From the NCBI GenBank assembly GCA_015487645.1, contig WFPH01000053.1, forward strand, positions 1 through 18,285: a stretch of 18,285 nt of DNA, read 5' to 3'. Under the pieces are notes generated by a model, which saw only the letters and a list, made by a program, of their open reading frames with translations, searched no databases and was not told the origin of the DNA. A program made the translations under genes and the position numbers. Below are positions 1 through 7,747 of the stretch, one piece after another. The stretch is from Thermosulfurimonas sp. Lineage in GTDB: Bacteria > Desulfobacterota > Thermodesulfobacteria > Thermodesulfobacteriales > Thermodesulfobacteriaceae. The first letter of the stretch is position 1. Every line of letters begins with the position of its first letter.

Positions 1-2
1 AT

Positions 3-173
3 CAAGAGCTTTGCATAGGCTGCGGGTCTTGTGTGGAGATCTGTCCGGAGGTCTTCGAGCTTGACGAAAACGAAAAGTCCTACGTGAAGAACCAGGAGGC
101 CTGCAACACTTGCAACTGTGAGGAGGCTATCGAGATCTGTCCGGTGGGGGCCATCTCGTGGGAGGACGAATAA
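3..173 (+). CDS. 4Fe-4S ferredoxin, 5' end outside window
   Basis: Small soluble electron carrier of the single-cluster ferredoxin type (similar in layout to the Thermotoga-type protein). The visible 56 residues run in frame from base 3 to a TAA and contain eight cysteines. CIGCGSC (visible residues 4-10) supplies the first three cluster ligands, and the cysteine of the ICPVGAI stretch (residue 46) is the expected fourth. C14 and one of the C34/C37/C39 group could form the structural disulfide seen in that family; the CNTCNC cluster of three cysteines is richer than usual. Only the first few residues should be missing. Its GGAGG near the 3' end at 161-165 is placed to serve the GTG start of the next gene two bases after the stop, so the two genes are probably co-translated. 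The redox partner cannot be told from this window. Confidence 0.9.
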   Translation, partial: QELCIGCGSCVEICPEVFELDENEKSYVKNQEACNTCNCEEAIEICPVGAISWEDE

Positions 174-174
174 G

Positions 175-1173
175 GTGATTCTGGCTACCGGCCAGGACAA
201 GTGCTACGACATCTCTGGAAGAGAAATCCCCTGCCCCGGTACGGGGCAGGACGGGGAGCTCCGGATCGGGCTTTCAGCCAGGCCTCGTTTCAAGCTGGAA
301 GGAGAGCTCGTACGGGATCTTCTCACCGGTCTCCTCTGGCCGAAAAACGCTAATCTCTTTGAATTTCCCCTGAACTGGGAAGAGGCTCTTTCGGCCATCG
401 AGCGCCTCAACCGGGAGAGGTTCCTCGGTTTTTCGGACTGGCGGCTACCGAATCGGCGGGAGCTCCGAAGCCTGGTCTTCTTTCAGGCCAAGAACCCGGT
501 CCTGCCACCGGATCACCCCTTTGAAAACGTCTTTCATGGCTGGTACTGGACTTCCACCACCGCGGCCATAAATCCCCGCTACGCCTGGAACGTGCACTTC
601 GGCGGCGGACGCATGTTTTATAGTCACAAGGAAGACGAGCGTATGGTTTGGCCGGTGAGAGGGAAACCGGGGCTTCCGGCCACGGGCCAGCGCACCTGTT
701 ACGACACCTGGGGAAGGCCTATCCCCTGCCCCGGCACCGGCCAGGATGGAGATCTGCGGGCCGGAATCTCCTGGCCCAAGCCGCGCTTTGAAGCCCGGGG
801 AGAAGCGGTGTTCGACCGATTGACCGGCCTCTGGTGGACCCGATGTGCGGACCTGGCCCCGGGACTGGTCACCTGGGAGGAGGCCTTCGAGGTGGTGGCG
901 GGGCTCAACCGGAAAGAACACGGCGGTTTTTCGGACTGGCGGCTTCCCAACATCAACGAGCTTGAGAGTCTGGTGGACGCCGAATACCACTCTCCGGCCC
1001 TCCCGAAGGAACATCCCTTTGAAGCGGTCCGCGAATTCTACTGGTCCTCCACCACCAGCTTCTACGACCCTCTCTGGGCCTGGGCTTTGTACCTTACCAA
1101 AGGGGCGGTCGGCATAGGCCTCAAACACGGGCGCCATTTCTACGTCTGGGCCGTGCGTGGTAATCTCATTTAA
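175..1173 (+). CDS. DUF1566 (Lcl C-terminal-like) protein with two tandem repeats
   Basis: A 332-residue protein made of two copies of the DUF1566/Lcl_C fold, about residues 5-160 and 169-332. Each copy opens with ATGQ, CYD and IPCPGTGQDG, continues with D(L)LTGL.W, and holds the family signature FSDWRLPN followed by Y.WSST/WTST and a final WPVRG or WAVRG. Function of the family is not settled; it is frequent in exported proteins of Proteobacteria. I chose GTG 175 because GGAGG lies nine bases upstream and the ferredoxin stop is immediately before; a longer frame beginning at 118 would lie inside the ferredoxin gene. With this start there is no signal peptide, which is unusual for the family. 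Two cysteines spaced CYD(x)nPC in each copy could pair or bind metal. It is followed after 22 bases by copZ. Confidence 0.85.
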   Translation: MILATGQDKCYDISGREIPCPGTGQDGELRIGLSARPRFKLEGELVRDLLTGLLWPKNANLFEFPLNWEEALSAIERLNRERFLGFSDWRLPNRRELRSLVFFQAKNPVLPPDHPFENVFHGWYWTSTTAAINPRYAWNVHFGGGRMFYSHKEDERMVWPVRGKPGLPATGQRTCYDTWGRPIPCPGTGQDGDLRAGISWPKPRFEARGEAVFDRLTGLWWTRCADLAPGLVTWEEAFEVVAGLNRKEHGGFSDWRLPNINELESLVDAEYHSPALPKEHPFEAVREFYWSSTTSFYDPLWAWALYLTKGAVGIGLKHGRHFYVWAVRGNLI

Positions 1174-1195
1174 AATTTGAGGGAGGAGGAAGAAC

Positions 1196-1405
1196 ATGTC
1201 TAAAACCACCATCAAGATCTCTGGTATGAGCTGCGAACACTGCGTAAGACGGGTCACGGAGGCCCTCTCGAAGCTTCCCGGAGTGAAAAATGTACAGGTG
1301 GACCTCTCAAGCGGGACGGCCATCTTTGAAAAACCCGAGAACCTCTCGTTTGAGGAGATCGCGCGGGCCATCGAGGAGGCCGGCTACCGGGTGGAGAGAG
1401 CCTGA
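1196..1405 (+). CDS. copZ: Copper chaperone, heavy-metal-associated domain
   Basis: A 69-residue single HMA domain (ferredoxin-like fold) that carries Cu(I) in the cytoplasm and hands it to the Cu+-ATPase. The metal site is GMSCEHC, Cys13 and Cys16, in the first loop; the protein has the usual length for CopZ. The start has a strong GGGAGGAGGAAG ribosome site. The TGA stop shares one base with the ATG of copA (TGATG), so chaperone and pump are translationally coupled, which supports the assignment. No copper-responsive repressor gene or clear operator is visible nearby, so the mode of regulation cannot be stated. Confidence 0.93.
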   Translation: MSKTTIKISGMSCEHCVRRVTEALSKLPGVKNVQVDLSSGTAIFEKPENLSFEEIARAIEEAGYRVERA

Positions 1406-3930
1406 TGCCGGAGAAAGCCTGCGGAGAGACCTGCCCTTTACCCGAAGGGGCCCCCTCGGGAGAAAAAGTCTCTGGGGCTCCTCCTCAAGGGGCCGAGGTG
1501 GCCCTCTTCCGGATTTCGGGTATGAGTTGTGCGGCCTGTGCGGCCCGCATCGAGAAGGTCCTCGCCCACCTTCCCGGAGTAAGCGAGGCCTCGGTAAATT
1601 TCGCCGCGGAGAAGGCCCGAGTGATCTACGACCCGCAAAAAATCTCTCCGCAGAAAATGGTGGAGGCTATCCGTAAAGAAGGCTATGGTCTAGAACCTTT
1701 GGTTTCAGAAAGGGCTCGGGTGGCGGTAGCCATCGGAGGCATGAGTTGTGCGGCCTGTGTGGCCCGCCTGGAAAAGGCCCTCTCCAAACTTCCTGGGGTG
1801 TTTGAGGTCTCCGTGAATTTGGCCTCGGGCAAGGCTCATATTGTTTACAACTCTAAAGTAGTCGGTCCACCGGATTTCCGACGAGCCATCGAAGCTGAGG
1901 GATATTCTTTCCTGGGGCTTACCGAGGAGGCTCCTGAGGCTGCGGCCGTAGCCGAGGAAGCTCGTCTTAAAGGGTTGAAACGCCGTCTCCTGGTGGCCTG
2001 GCTGCTCTCCCCTTTCATTTTTGTCCTCTCCATGGAAAAGCTCTTCCCTTTTGTCTCCCGGATTCCGTTAGAGACCCGACACCTTGTCCTGTTTTTCCTG
2101 GCCACGCCGGTTGAGTTTTACGCCGGTTGGGAATTTCTGCGCGGAGCGCTTAAAGGGCTCCGCCACCGCACCGCGGACATGAACACCCTAGTTTCTCTAG
2201 GGACCCTTTCAGCCTATCTCTATTCTACGGTGGTGACCTTTTTCCCTGAGGTCTTCCGCGGGGCCGGGCTTCCGCTTCATGTCTATTACGACTCCGCGGC
2301 TATGATCATCGCCTTCGTGCTTCTGGGGCGCTACCTGGAGGTCCGGGCCCGAGGGCGGGCCAGCGAAGCCGTTCGCCGCCTGCTTTCCTTATCTCCACCG
2401 GTGGCCCGAGTCGTCCGCGGGGATCGCGAATTTGAGATCCCGGCCGAGGCCCTCGTCCCGGGCGACGTGGTGGTGGTCCGTCCTGGGGAGCGCATCCCGG
2501 CCGACGGCGTGATCCTCGAAGGTCAGACTGCCCTCGACGAATCCATGCTCACGGGAGAGAGCCTTCCGGTAGAAAAGGGACCGGGGGCCAAGGTCATCGG
2601 GGGAACCCTGAACCTTTACGGGGTTTTCAGATTCCGGGTGGAAAAAGTGGGGCGAGAGACGGTCCTCGCCACTATCGCCCGTTTGGTGGAAGAGGCCCAG
2701 GGGTCAAAGGCCCGCATCCAGCGGCTGGCCGACCGGGTGGCCGGAATCTTCGTGCCGGTGGTACTCACGATTGCGGCTGTAACGCTAGTGGTCTGGTACC
2801 TCCTGGGGCCCGAGCCGCGGATTACCAACGCCCTTCTCTCCTTTGTTTCGGTCCTGGTGATTGCCTGCCCCTGCGCCATGGGGCTCGCCACCCCGGCGGC
2901 CGTAATGGTGGGCACTGGGCGAGCCGCGGAACTGGGCATTCTAGTGAAAAACGCCTTGGCTCTTGAGGAAGGAGCCCGGGTGACGGTCTGTGTTTTCGAC
3001 AAGACTGGGACCCTTACCCAGGGGAAACCCGAGGTAAAAGGGGTCTTTCCGGCCCAGGGCCGAACCGAGGAAGAGGTCCTAAAAGTTGCCGCCGCCCTTG
3101 AGCGTCACTCCGAGCATCCGCTCTCGAGAGCCGTGGTCGAAGCGGCCAGAGGGCTTGAGCTTCCGGAAGCCCGTGAGATCGAGGCCGAACCCGGGCAAGG
3201 TCTTTCCGGAAAGATAGAGGGGGAACCGATTCTGGTGGGGAAACCCGACTGGGTGGGCTCCCAAGCTAGGATCCCTCAGGACCTCCGGAACAAGATCGAC
3301 CGGGAGGCCTCCTTTGGGAGGACGGTGGTGCTGGTGGCCAAGGGTTCCGAAGTTATAGGAGGCCTCAGTCTAGCCGATGCCCTGCGTCCCGAGGCCGTGG
3401 AAGTGGTGAAAGAGCTCAAGACTCTGGGGCTCAAAGTCTTCATGCTTACCGGAGACCATCGCGCCACGGCGGAAGCCATTGCTCGGGAGCTTACCCTCGA
3501 CGGTTTCCTGGCCGAGGTTCTCCCCGAAGACAAGGCCCGCAAGATCCGTGAACTTAAGGCCGAGGGGCACCGGGTCATGATGGTGGGCGACGGGGTGAAT
3601 GACGCCCCGGCTCTGGCCCAGGCCGACCTTGGGGTGGCCCTTTCCTCCGGCACGGACATTGCGCTCGAGTCCGCGGATGTGGCCCTCATGCGCCCGGATC
3701 TGAGACTCGTGCCCCTTACGGTTAGACTCTGCCGGGCCACGCTTCGCATCATCAAGCAGAACCTCTTCTGGGCCTTCGGCTACAACGTGCTGGCCATCCC
3801 GCTAGCGGCCGGCCTGCTCTATCCCCTGTGGGGCCTGCGCCTGAGCCCTCCCATAGCAGCCGCGGCCATGGCTCTGTCCTCGGTCTCGGTGGTGGGGAAC
3901 GCCCTACGCCTCAAAAAAATTTCTCTTTAA
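1405..3930 (+). CDS. copA: P1B-type Cu(I)-exporting ATPase
   Basis: An 841-residue inner-membrane pump that exports Cu+ using ATP. In order: an unusual Cys-containing N-terminal tail (CGETC at residues 6-10), two HMA domains with CAAC at 42-45 and 115-118, two membrane helices, further helices, the actuator motif TGES at 383-386, the metal-binding CPC at 488-490 in the sixth helix, the phosphorylation site DKTGTLT with Asp532, the P1B-specific HP dipeptide at 571-572 in SEHPL, GDGVND at 728-733, and two C-terminal helices with the YN and MxxSS signatures of copper ATPases (GYNVLA and MALSSVSVV). All catalytic residues are present and the length is typical. It overlaps the copZ stop by one base. 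The cargo is assigned as Cu(I) from CPC plus these helix signatures; Ag(I) transport is a usual side activity of the family. Confidence 0.97.
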   Translation: MPEKACGETCPLPEGAPSGEKVSGAPPQGAEVALFRISGMSCAACAARIEKVLAHLPGVSEASVNFAAEKARVIYDPQKISPQKMVEAIRKEGYGLEPLVSERARVAVAIGGMSCAACVARLEKALSKLPGVFEVSVNLASGKAHIVYNSKVVGPPDFRRAIEAEGYSFLGLTEEAPEAAAVAEEARLKGLKRRLLVAWLLSPFIFVLSMEKLFPFVSRIPLETRHLVLFFLATPVEFYAGWEFLRGALKGLRHRTADMNTLVSLGTLSAYLYSTVVTFFPEVFRGAGLPLHVYYDSAAMIIAFVLLGRYLEVRARGRASEAVRRLLSLSPPVARVVRGDREFEIPAEALVPGDVVVVRPGERIPADGVILEGQTALDESMLTGESLPVEKGPGAKVIGGTLNLYGVFRFRVEKVGRETVLATIARLVEEAQGSKARIQRLADRVAGIFVPVVLTIAAVTLVVWYLLGPEPRITNALLSFVSVLVIACPCAMGLATPAAVMVGTGRAAELGILVKNALALEEGARVTVCVFDKTGTLTQGKPEVKGVFPAQGRTEEEVLKVAAALERHSEHPLSRAVVEAARGLELPEAREIEAEPGQGLSGKIEGEPILVGKPDWVGSQARIPQDLRNKIDREASFGRTVVLVAKGSEVIGGLSLADALRPEAVEVVKELKTLGLKVFMLTGDHRATAEAIARELTLDGFLAEVLPEDKARKIRELKAEGHRVMMVGDGVNDAPALAQADLGVALSSGTDIALESADVALMRPDLRLVPLTVRLCRATLRIIKQNLFWAFGYNVLAIPLAAGLLYPLWGLRLSPPIAAAAMALSSVSVVGNALRLKKISL

Positions 3931-3955
3931 CCCCCGAGTTTGCTATCATGAAAAT

Positions 3956-4747
3956 ATGAAGGATATTGACTGCTCCCGCTACGAGGAATGTTTCCGCAGA
4001 CTTAGCGCCAGCTACGAGGTGGTTTCTGAGCTGGAGAAGGCCATCCGTTCCGAGCGCGTCAGTCTGGACCATTTGGCCCGCATCATTGAAAAGGATCCGG
4101 CTCTTACGGCCGAAATCCTGAAAGTGGTCAACTCCCCCTATTACGGATTTCCGCGAAAGATCTCCTCGGTGGCCCACGCGGTGGTTCTCCTCGGCATGGT
4201 AAACATCCGCATAATCGTGCTTACGGTCTCTTTTTTCAAAAGTCACCCTCGACTCACCCCTATCTGGGCCCATTCCCAGTGGGTCTCTTATTTAGCAAAG
4301 GAGATCCTCAAGAGATTGCTTAAGACCGGGATCCAGAAAAGCCCTCTTCTCTTGGCGGTGGACCCTACAACTTTGGCCACCGCCGGTGTCCTCCATGATG
4401 TGGGGAAAATTCCACGGTTCCTTTGTCCCGAAACGGAACTCCCTGAAGACCACAGCGAGGTAGGCTTCCTCATTGCCCACTGTTTCGACTTCCCGGAAGA
4501 ACTAGCCGTGGCCATTGCCTACCACCATTGTCCCTGGGAGGCGCGCTCCGAGGTTGCGATGGTCTATATCCTCTATTTCGCCAACGAAATCGTCAATCAA
4601 CGGGAAATACCAGAGGAAGAACTCTCCCGAGGGGCAGCCTATCTCGGACTCTCTACCGAAGAGATGAAAGGCGTGGTAAAGGCTACCCAGGAGATGTTCC
4701 AGAAATACTTGGAAAACCTGAAAAGGAAAAAGAGGGGGCCCGTATGA
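3956..4747 (+). CDS. HDOD-domain protein
   Basis: A 263-residue protein with an HDOD domain, a non-canonical relative of HD phosphohydrolases used in bacterial signalling and regulation. The hallmark segment EKDPALTAEILKVVNSPYYG lies at about 45-64, followed by ISSVAHAVVLLG. It keeps more putative metal ligands than many HDOD proteins: HD at 147-148 in LHDVGKI, DH at 165-166 and HH at 190-191. It may therefore bind metal or retain activity, but that is inference. The C-terminus is a basic helix (NLKRKKRG). The ATG is 25 bases after copA and no good ribosome site is visible. Its TGA overlaps the next ATG as ATGA, coupling it to PEP carboxylase. What signal it senses is unknown; the position suggests only co-expression, not a shared pathway. 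Confidence 0.9.
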   Translation: MKDIDCSRYEECFRRLSASYEVVSELEKAIRSERVSLDHLARIIEKDPALTAEILKVVNSPYYGFPRKISSVAHAVVLLGMVNIRIIVLTVSFFKSHPRLTPIWAHSQWVSYLAKEILKRLLKTGIQKSPLLLAVDPTTLATAGVLHDVGKIPRFLCPETELPEDHSEVGFLIAHCFDFPEELAVAIAYHHCPWEARSEVAMVYILYFANEIVNQREIPEEELSRGAAYLGLSTEEMKGVVKATQEMFQKYLENLKRKKRGPV

Positions 4748-6225
4748 GGATACCCCGGGTTATGTCCACCCAACATCCGGACAACGTCTCACTACCCTTT
4801 TTTGCCGAGACCTCGGATATGTCCGGGGAAGACGAGATCCAAGAGGCTTACTACGCCTTTTCCCATCTGGGTTGCGATGAGCAAATGTGGGATAGTGAAG
4901 GCAAAGAGGTGGACGACTTCGTGGTCAAGAAACTCCTCACACGCTACTCCCATTTCTTCAGGAACCGAAAGCTGGGGCGCGACTGCTTTCTCACCCTGCG
5001 GATCCCAAATCCCTCGGTAGAAAAGGAAGAGGCCAAAATCCTGGTAGAGGCCCTGGAGAGTATTCCACGTTCCATGGACGCCGCCCGTCTCTTCTACGGA
5101 GAGGCTCCGGCCCCCATCTTCGAGGTCATTCTTCCCATGACTACCTCGGCCAGGGAGCTGAACCGGGTCTATTACTTCTACAAAAACTTCATCTCAGGCA
5201 AGCAGTATCAGCCTATCTATGAGGGGGACATCACGCTTGCGGAATGGGTGGGAGAATTTCTGCCGGAGAGCATCAACGTCATCCCTCTCTTTGAGGATAT
5301 TTCCTCCATGGTGCGGGCCGACGAGATCCTGGAGGACTATCTCCGAGACAAAGGCTTCCCCCGCTTGCGGGTCTTTCTGGCCCGCTCCGATCCGGCTCTG
5401 AACTACGGTAGCGTGAGCGCGGTCTTGGCCAACAAGATCGCCTTGAAAAAGCTTGAGCGGCTCTCGGCTCTCCTGGAGATCGAGATTCATCCCATCCTGG
5501 GAGTGGGCTCTCCTCCTTTCCGGGGCAATCTCACCCCCTACACCGTGGAACTGGTCCTCCACGAGTATCCCTGTGTGGAGACCTTCACGGTCCAGTCAGC
5601 CTTCAAATACGACAATCCCATTGAGGACGTGATCGAAGCCATCAAGAAGATCAAAAACTTCATCCGCTATCCCCTGGAGGACTTCGACGAAAAGCAGGCC
5701 CTGGCTCTCATCGAAAAGACCTCCAGAGAATATCAACGTTTGATCGAGCCCTTAGCCCCTCTGGTAAACAGGGTGGCCCGGGATATCCCCCGCCGGCGGA
5801 TGCGAAAGCTCCACGTGGGCCTTTTTGGCTACTCCAGGAGCCTCGGGAAGGTCAGTCTCCCTCGGGCCATCGGCTTTTGCGGAGCTTGTTATTCCATGGG
5901 GCTCCCGCCGGAACTTCTGGGGCTGAACGCTTTAAATCGAGAGGAGATCCTAGAGCTCAAAGAGCTTTACCGCAATCTCGAAAAGGACTTCTCCCTAGCC
6001 ATGCAGTACTTCAACCCCAAGGTGCTAGAGATTCTTCCGGAGGAGGTCAAAAAGTCTTTGATCAAAGCCCTGGACCTCATCAATCACCTGAGCCTCGACT
6101 GCAGTCCAGACCCGGCCCATCAGGAAGCCACGGCTCGCATTATTCGGCACCTCAAGCGCAACGACAACGCCAGCCTTACAGATATGATCATTGAAGCCGG
6201 CCACCTAAGAAGATTCCTAGGCTAA
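4744..6225 (+). CDS. ppcA: Phosphoenolpyruvate carboxylase, archaeal type
   Basis: A 493-residue enzyme that carboxylates PEP to oxaloacetate, feeding the TCA cycle or carbon fixation. The start MRIPRVMSTQHPDNV, the length near 500 residues (about half of the usual bacterial Ppc) and the GFCGACYSMGLPPELLGL segment near the C-terminus are typical of the archaeal-type family (PpcA). Other likely active-site stretches are DISSMV and RVFLARSDPALNYG in the middle of the protein. The start was set at ATG 4744, which overlaps the HDOD stop as ATGA; the open frame extends upstream to 4528 but that part lies within the HDOD gene in another frame. The archaeal-type enzyme is usually insensitive or weakly sensitive to the allosteric effectors of bacterial Ppc; whether that holds here is inference. 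This type is uncommon in bacteria. Confidence 0.94.
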   Translation: MRIPRVMSTQHPDNVSLPFFAETSDMSGEDEIQEAYYAFSHLGCDEQMWDSEGKEVDDFVVKKLLTRYSHFFRNRKLGRDCFLTLRIPNPSVEKEEAKILVEALESIPRSMDAARLFYGEAPAPIFEVILPMTTSARELNRVYYFYKNFISGKQYQPIYEGDITLAEWVGEFLPESINVIPLFEDISSMVRADEILEDYLRDKGFPRLRVFLARSDPALNYGSVSAVLANKIALKKLERLSALLEIEIHPILGVGSPPFRGNLTPYTVELVLHEYPCVETFTVQSAFKYDNPIEDVIEAIKKIKNFIRYPLEDFDEKQALALIEKTSREYQRLIEPLAPLVNRVARDIPRRRMRKLHVGLFGYSRSLGKVSLPRAIGFCGACYSMGLPPELLGLNALNREEILELKELYRNLEKDFSLAMQYFNPKVLEILPEEVKKSLIKALDLINHLSLDCSPDPAHQEATARIIRHLKRNDNASLTDMIIEAGHLRRFLG

Positions 6226-6305
6226 GGCTCCAGGCCTAAAACATGGCTAAACCTGTGGTGTAGTCCCTTGTATTTGACTAAGTCCGGCTTATCCTAAAAC
6301 AAGAG

Positions 6306-6458
6306 ATGAGGTTTTCCGCCAAAGACCCCAAGGCCATGGGCGAAGAGCTCTGGGAAAGAATCCGCTTTTATACCCGTGGCTTGACTATTCCCACCTGTGA
6401 GATATGCGGCGCCCCTATTTACAGTCGAGAAGAAGCCTGGTTAGCCACCAAAGGGTGA
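6306..6458 (+). CDS. Small hypothetical protein with one CxxC knuckle
   Basis: A 50-residue ORF 80 bases downstream of ppcA on the same strand. The first half is charged and probably helical (GEELWERIRFYTRG); the second half has a single CEIC pair followed by GAPIYSREEAW, which resembles half of a zinc ribbon. A dimer could complete the metal site, but this is inference. There is no clear Shine-Dalgarno sequence. A possible weak promoter (TTGTAT at 6268, TATCCT at 6290, 16 bases between) would place the transcript start almost at the ATG. I do not recognise a family. The gene could also be a spurious ORF; codon pattern and the CxxC context favour a real one. Confidence 0.5.
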   Translation: MRFSAKDPKAMGEELWERIRFYTRGLTIPTCEICGAPIYSREEAWLATKG

Positions 6459-6490
6459 AGACGGGTTCTGGCGTGCCGTGAGTGCGCCCA

Positions 6491-6567
6491 TGGTCGGGAC
6501 GGCAGGATTTGAACCTGCGACCCCTGACTCCCGAAGCCAGTGCTCTGCCAGGCTGAGCTACGTCCCG
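6491..6567 (-). tRNA. tRNA-Pro (anticodon CGG)
   Basis: Read on the minus strand the acceptor stem CGGGACG pairs with CGTCCCG and is followed by A and an encoded CCA. The D arm is GCTC/GAGC, the anticodon stem CTGGC/GTCAG closes the loop TTCGGGA with anticodon CGG, and the T arm is GCAGG TTCAAAT CCTGC. The C at position 1 and the CGGG loop match bacterial tRNA-Pro. It reads CCG proline codons. It lies after the DUF1992 gene on the same strand and has its own consensus -35 element. Confidence 0.96.
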
Positions 6568-6577
6568 ACCCACGTTA

Positions 6578-6605
6578 AACTTAAACCTGTAGCCCAATCT
6601 GTCAA
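6578..6605 (-). promoter_or_regulatory. Promoter of the tRNA-Pro gene
   Basis: On the minus strand a perfect TTGACA (6600-6605) is followed after 16 bases by TAAGTT (6578-6583), about 11 bases before the first base of the tRNA. It sits in the short gap after the DUF1992 stop, so the tRNA is likely transcribed on its own as well as by read-through. Confidence 0.6.
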
Positions 6606-6607
6606 GC

Positions 6608-7096
6608 TCACGGACGACGCGCGGAGGTTCGCACAAGCCGGGCCAGACCTATACGATGAGCCAGTCCGGCCCAGCTTATCTCCCGGTTCTCCTTTTTTCT
6701 ACTCTTCCCGGCCCGCAAACGGGCTACCTTCTCGGCCACCCGACGGTAATAATGGGAGTCTTCTTCAAGGATCACAGGCCGGCGTCGGATCTCCCGCAGC
6801 TTCAGGATCAAAAAATCCAAACGCCGCATGATACGATACTGTTCCTCGATATCCTCTTCGCCCAGACTTTCAAGAAGGTCTTCCAGGTTCCGGATTTCAC
6901 GCTGAAGTTCCACCTCCGGAGGTACAAAACCGGCATTTTTTAGAATCTTATAGGCCAGACGAACCTCTTCCGGGACGAAACTCAGATCCTCCAGCTTCAA
7001 AGGCTGGCCCTTCCCGGGGAGGTCGTCGAACTCTCCGTTACGGATGGCCTCCTGAATGCGCTCCTCAGCCAATTTTTGAAAGACGAGAAGACTCAT
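6608..7096 (-). CDS. DUF1992 (DnaJ homologue C28-like) protein
   Basis: A 162-residue protein with the DUF1992 domain, which is found alone in bacteria and in the eukaryotic protein DNAJC28. The conserved core is in the first 65 residues: AEERIQEAIRNGEFDDLPGKG, then VPEEVRLAYKILKNAGFVPPEVE. The middle is a helical, charged region (EDLLESLGEEDIEEQYRI) and the C-terminus is basic. There is no J domain. The biochemical role is not known. It is the last protein gene of a three-gene operon: its ATG overlaps the TPR-gene stop by four bases (ATGA). The tRNA-Pro gene follows. Confidence 0.88.
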   Translation of the reverse strand: MSLLVFQKLAEERIQEAIRNGEFDDLPGKGQPLKLEDLSFVPEEVRLAYKILKNAGFVPPEVELQREIRNLEDLLESLGEEDIEEQYRIMRRLDFLILKLREIRRRPVILEEDSHYYRRVAEKVARLRAGKSRKKENREISWAGLAHRIGLARLVRTSARRP

Positions 7097-7746
7097 GACC
7101 CCTTGGCGAGAACCTTTTCTATTTCGGAAAGCTTATATTCCACGAAGTCAAGTCCTCCAGCTGGAGGCTTGGTTTCAAGATACTTCTTGTAATAATCCAG
7201 GGCCGTGCGATAGTCTTTGAGATTTTCGTAAGCCCGGGCCAGATCGGCATAAACGATCCTTTTAGTAAAGGGGGCCTCCTTGAGCACCTTTTCATAAATA
7301 GCCACCGCCTTCCGTACCTTTCCGGACTCCTCCAAAAGGTAACCGCGGGCCAGAAGGACCGAAAACTTCACTTCCCCTTCGCTCTCCCTTTCAAGGGTTT
7401 TGAGAGCGGCCAGGAGCGCCTCCGGTTCCTTTTTCCCGAGATCTCTTTCCCAAAGGTTGAGCCGAGCCTCCCTCGCGGCTACCGTTCCGGGATATTCTTT
7501 GACCAGTTTTTGCAATTTCTGAAAGGCGGCCTCCTGATCTTTAAGGGAAAGGGCCTGAGCATAGAGTAAAGCGGCCTTACCCTCTCTCCGATCCTGATAC
7601 ATCCGGTAGCCAGCCCAAAGGGAAAGAAGTAAAACCAGGCCCACCACTGTGGCCACGATTTCCCGCAGATGCTCTCGAGCCGCTTTGACCCACCTCTCAT
7701 GAAGGACCAGAAGCTCTTCCCCTGTCGAGAATTCGCCCCCGGGCAT
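7093..7746 (-). CDS. YfgM-like membrane-anchored TPR protein
   Basis: A 217-residue protein with a short cytoplasmic N-terminus, one membrane helix at about 29-49 (IVATVVGLVLLLSLWAGY) and a C-terminal helical repeat domain. TPR-like stretches are visible, for example YADLARAYENLKDYRTALDYY at about 168-188. This plan matches the YfgM/TPR_21 family, which in E. coli is an ancillary subunit of the Sec translocon and interacts with PpiD. The same role here is inference. The ATG lies one base after the flavin-reductase stop, with GGAGG nine to ten bases upstream inside that gene, and its own stop overlaps the DUF1992 start, so all three genes should be co-translated. Confidence 0.8.
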   Translation of the reverse strand: MPGGEFSTGEELLVLHERWVKAAREHLREIVATVVGLVLLLSLWAGYRMYQDRREGKAALLYAQALSLKDQEAAFQKLQKLVKEYPGTVAAREARLNLWERDLGKKEPEALLAALKTLERESEGEVKFSVLLARGYLLEESGKVRKAVAIYEKVLKEAPFTKRIVYADLARAYENLKDYRTALDYYKKYLETKPPAGGLDFVEYKLSEIEKVLAKGS

Positions 7747-7747
7747 C

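Noticed and set aside
445..1371. A 308-codon minus-strand ORF
   Set aside because: It is antisense to the DUF1566 and copZ genes, has no domain, and both sense genes have ribosome sites and family motifs.
4528..4743. Longer N-terminus for the PEP carboxylase
   Set aside because: This part overlaps the HDOD gene in another frame and has no family similarity; ATG 4744 matches the conserved start of the family.
6226..6250. Inverted repeat TAGGC/GCCTA after ppcA as a terminator
   Set aside because: The stem is only five bases with an 11-base loop and no T tract.
6478..6831. ORF on the plus strand with a VGTAGFEPATPDS-like start, and the minus-strand ORF 6415-6636 with VAQPGRALASGVRG
   Set aside because: Both are well-known false proteins produced by translating a tRNA gene and its antisense strand; they overlap tRNA-Pro and the DUF1992 gene.
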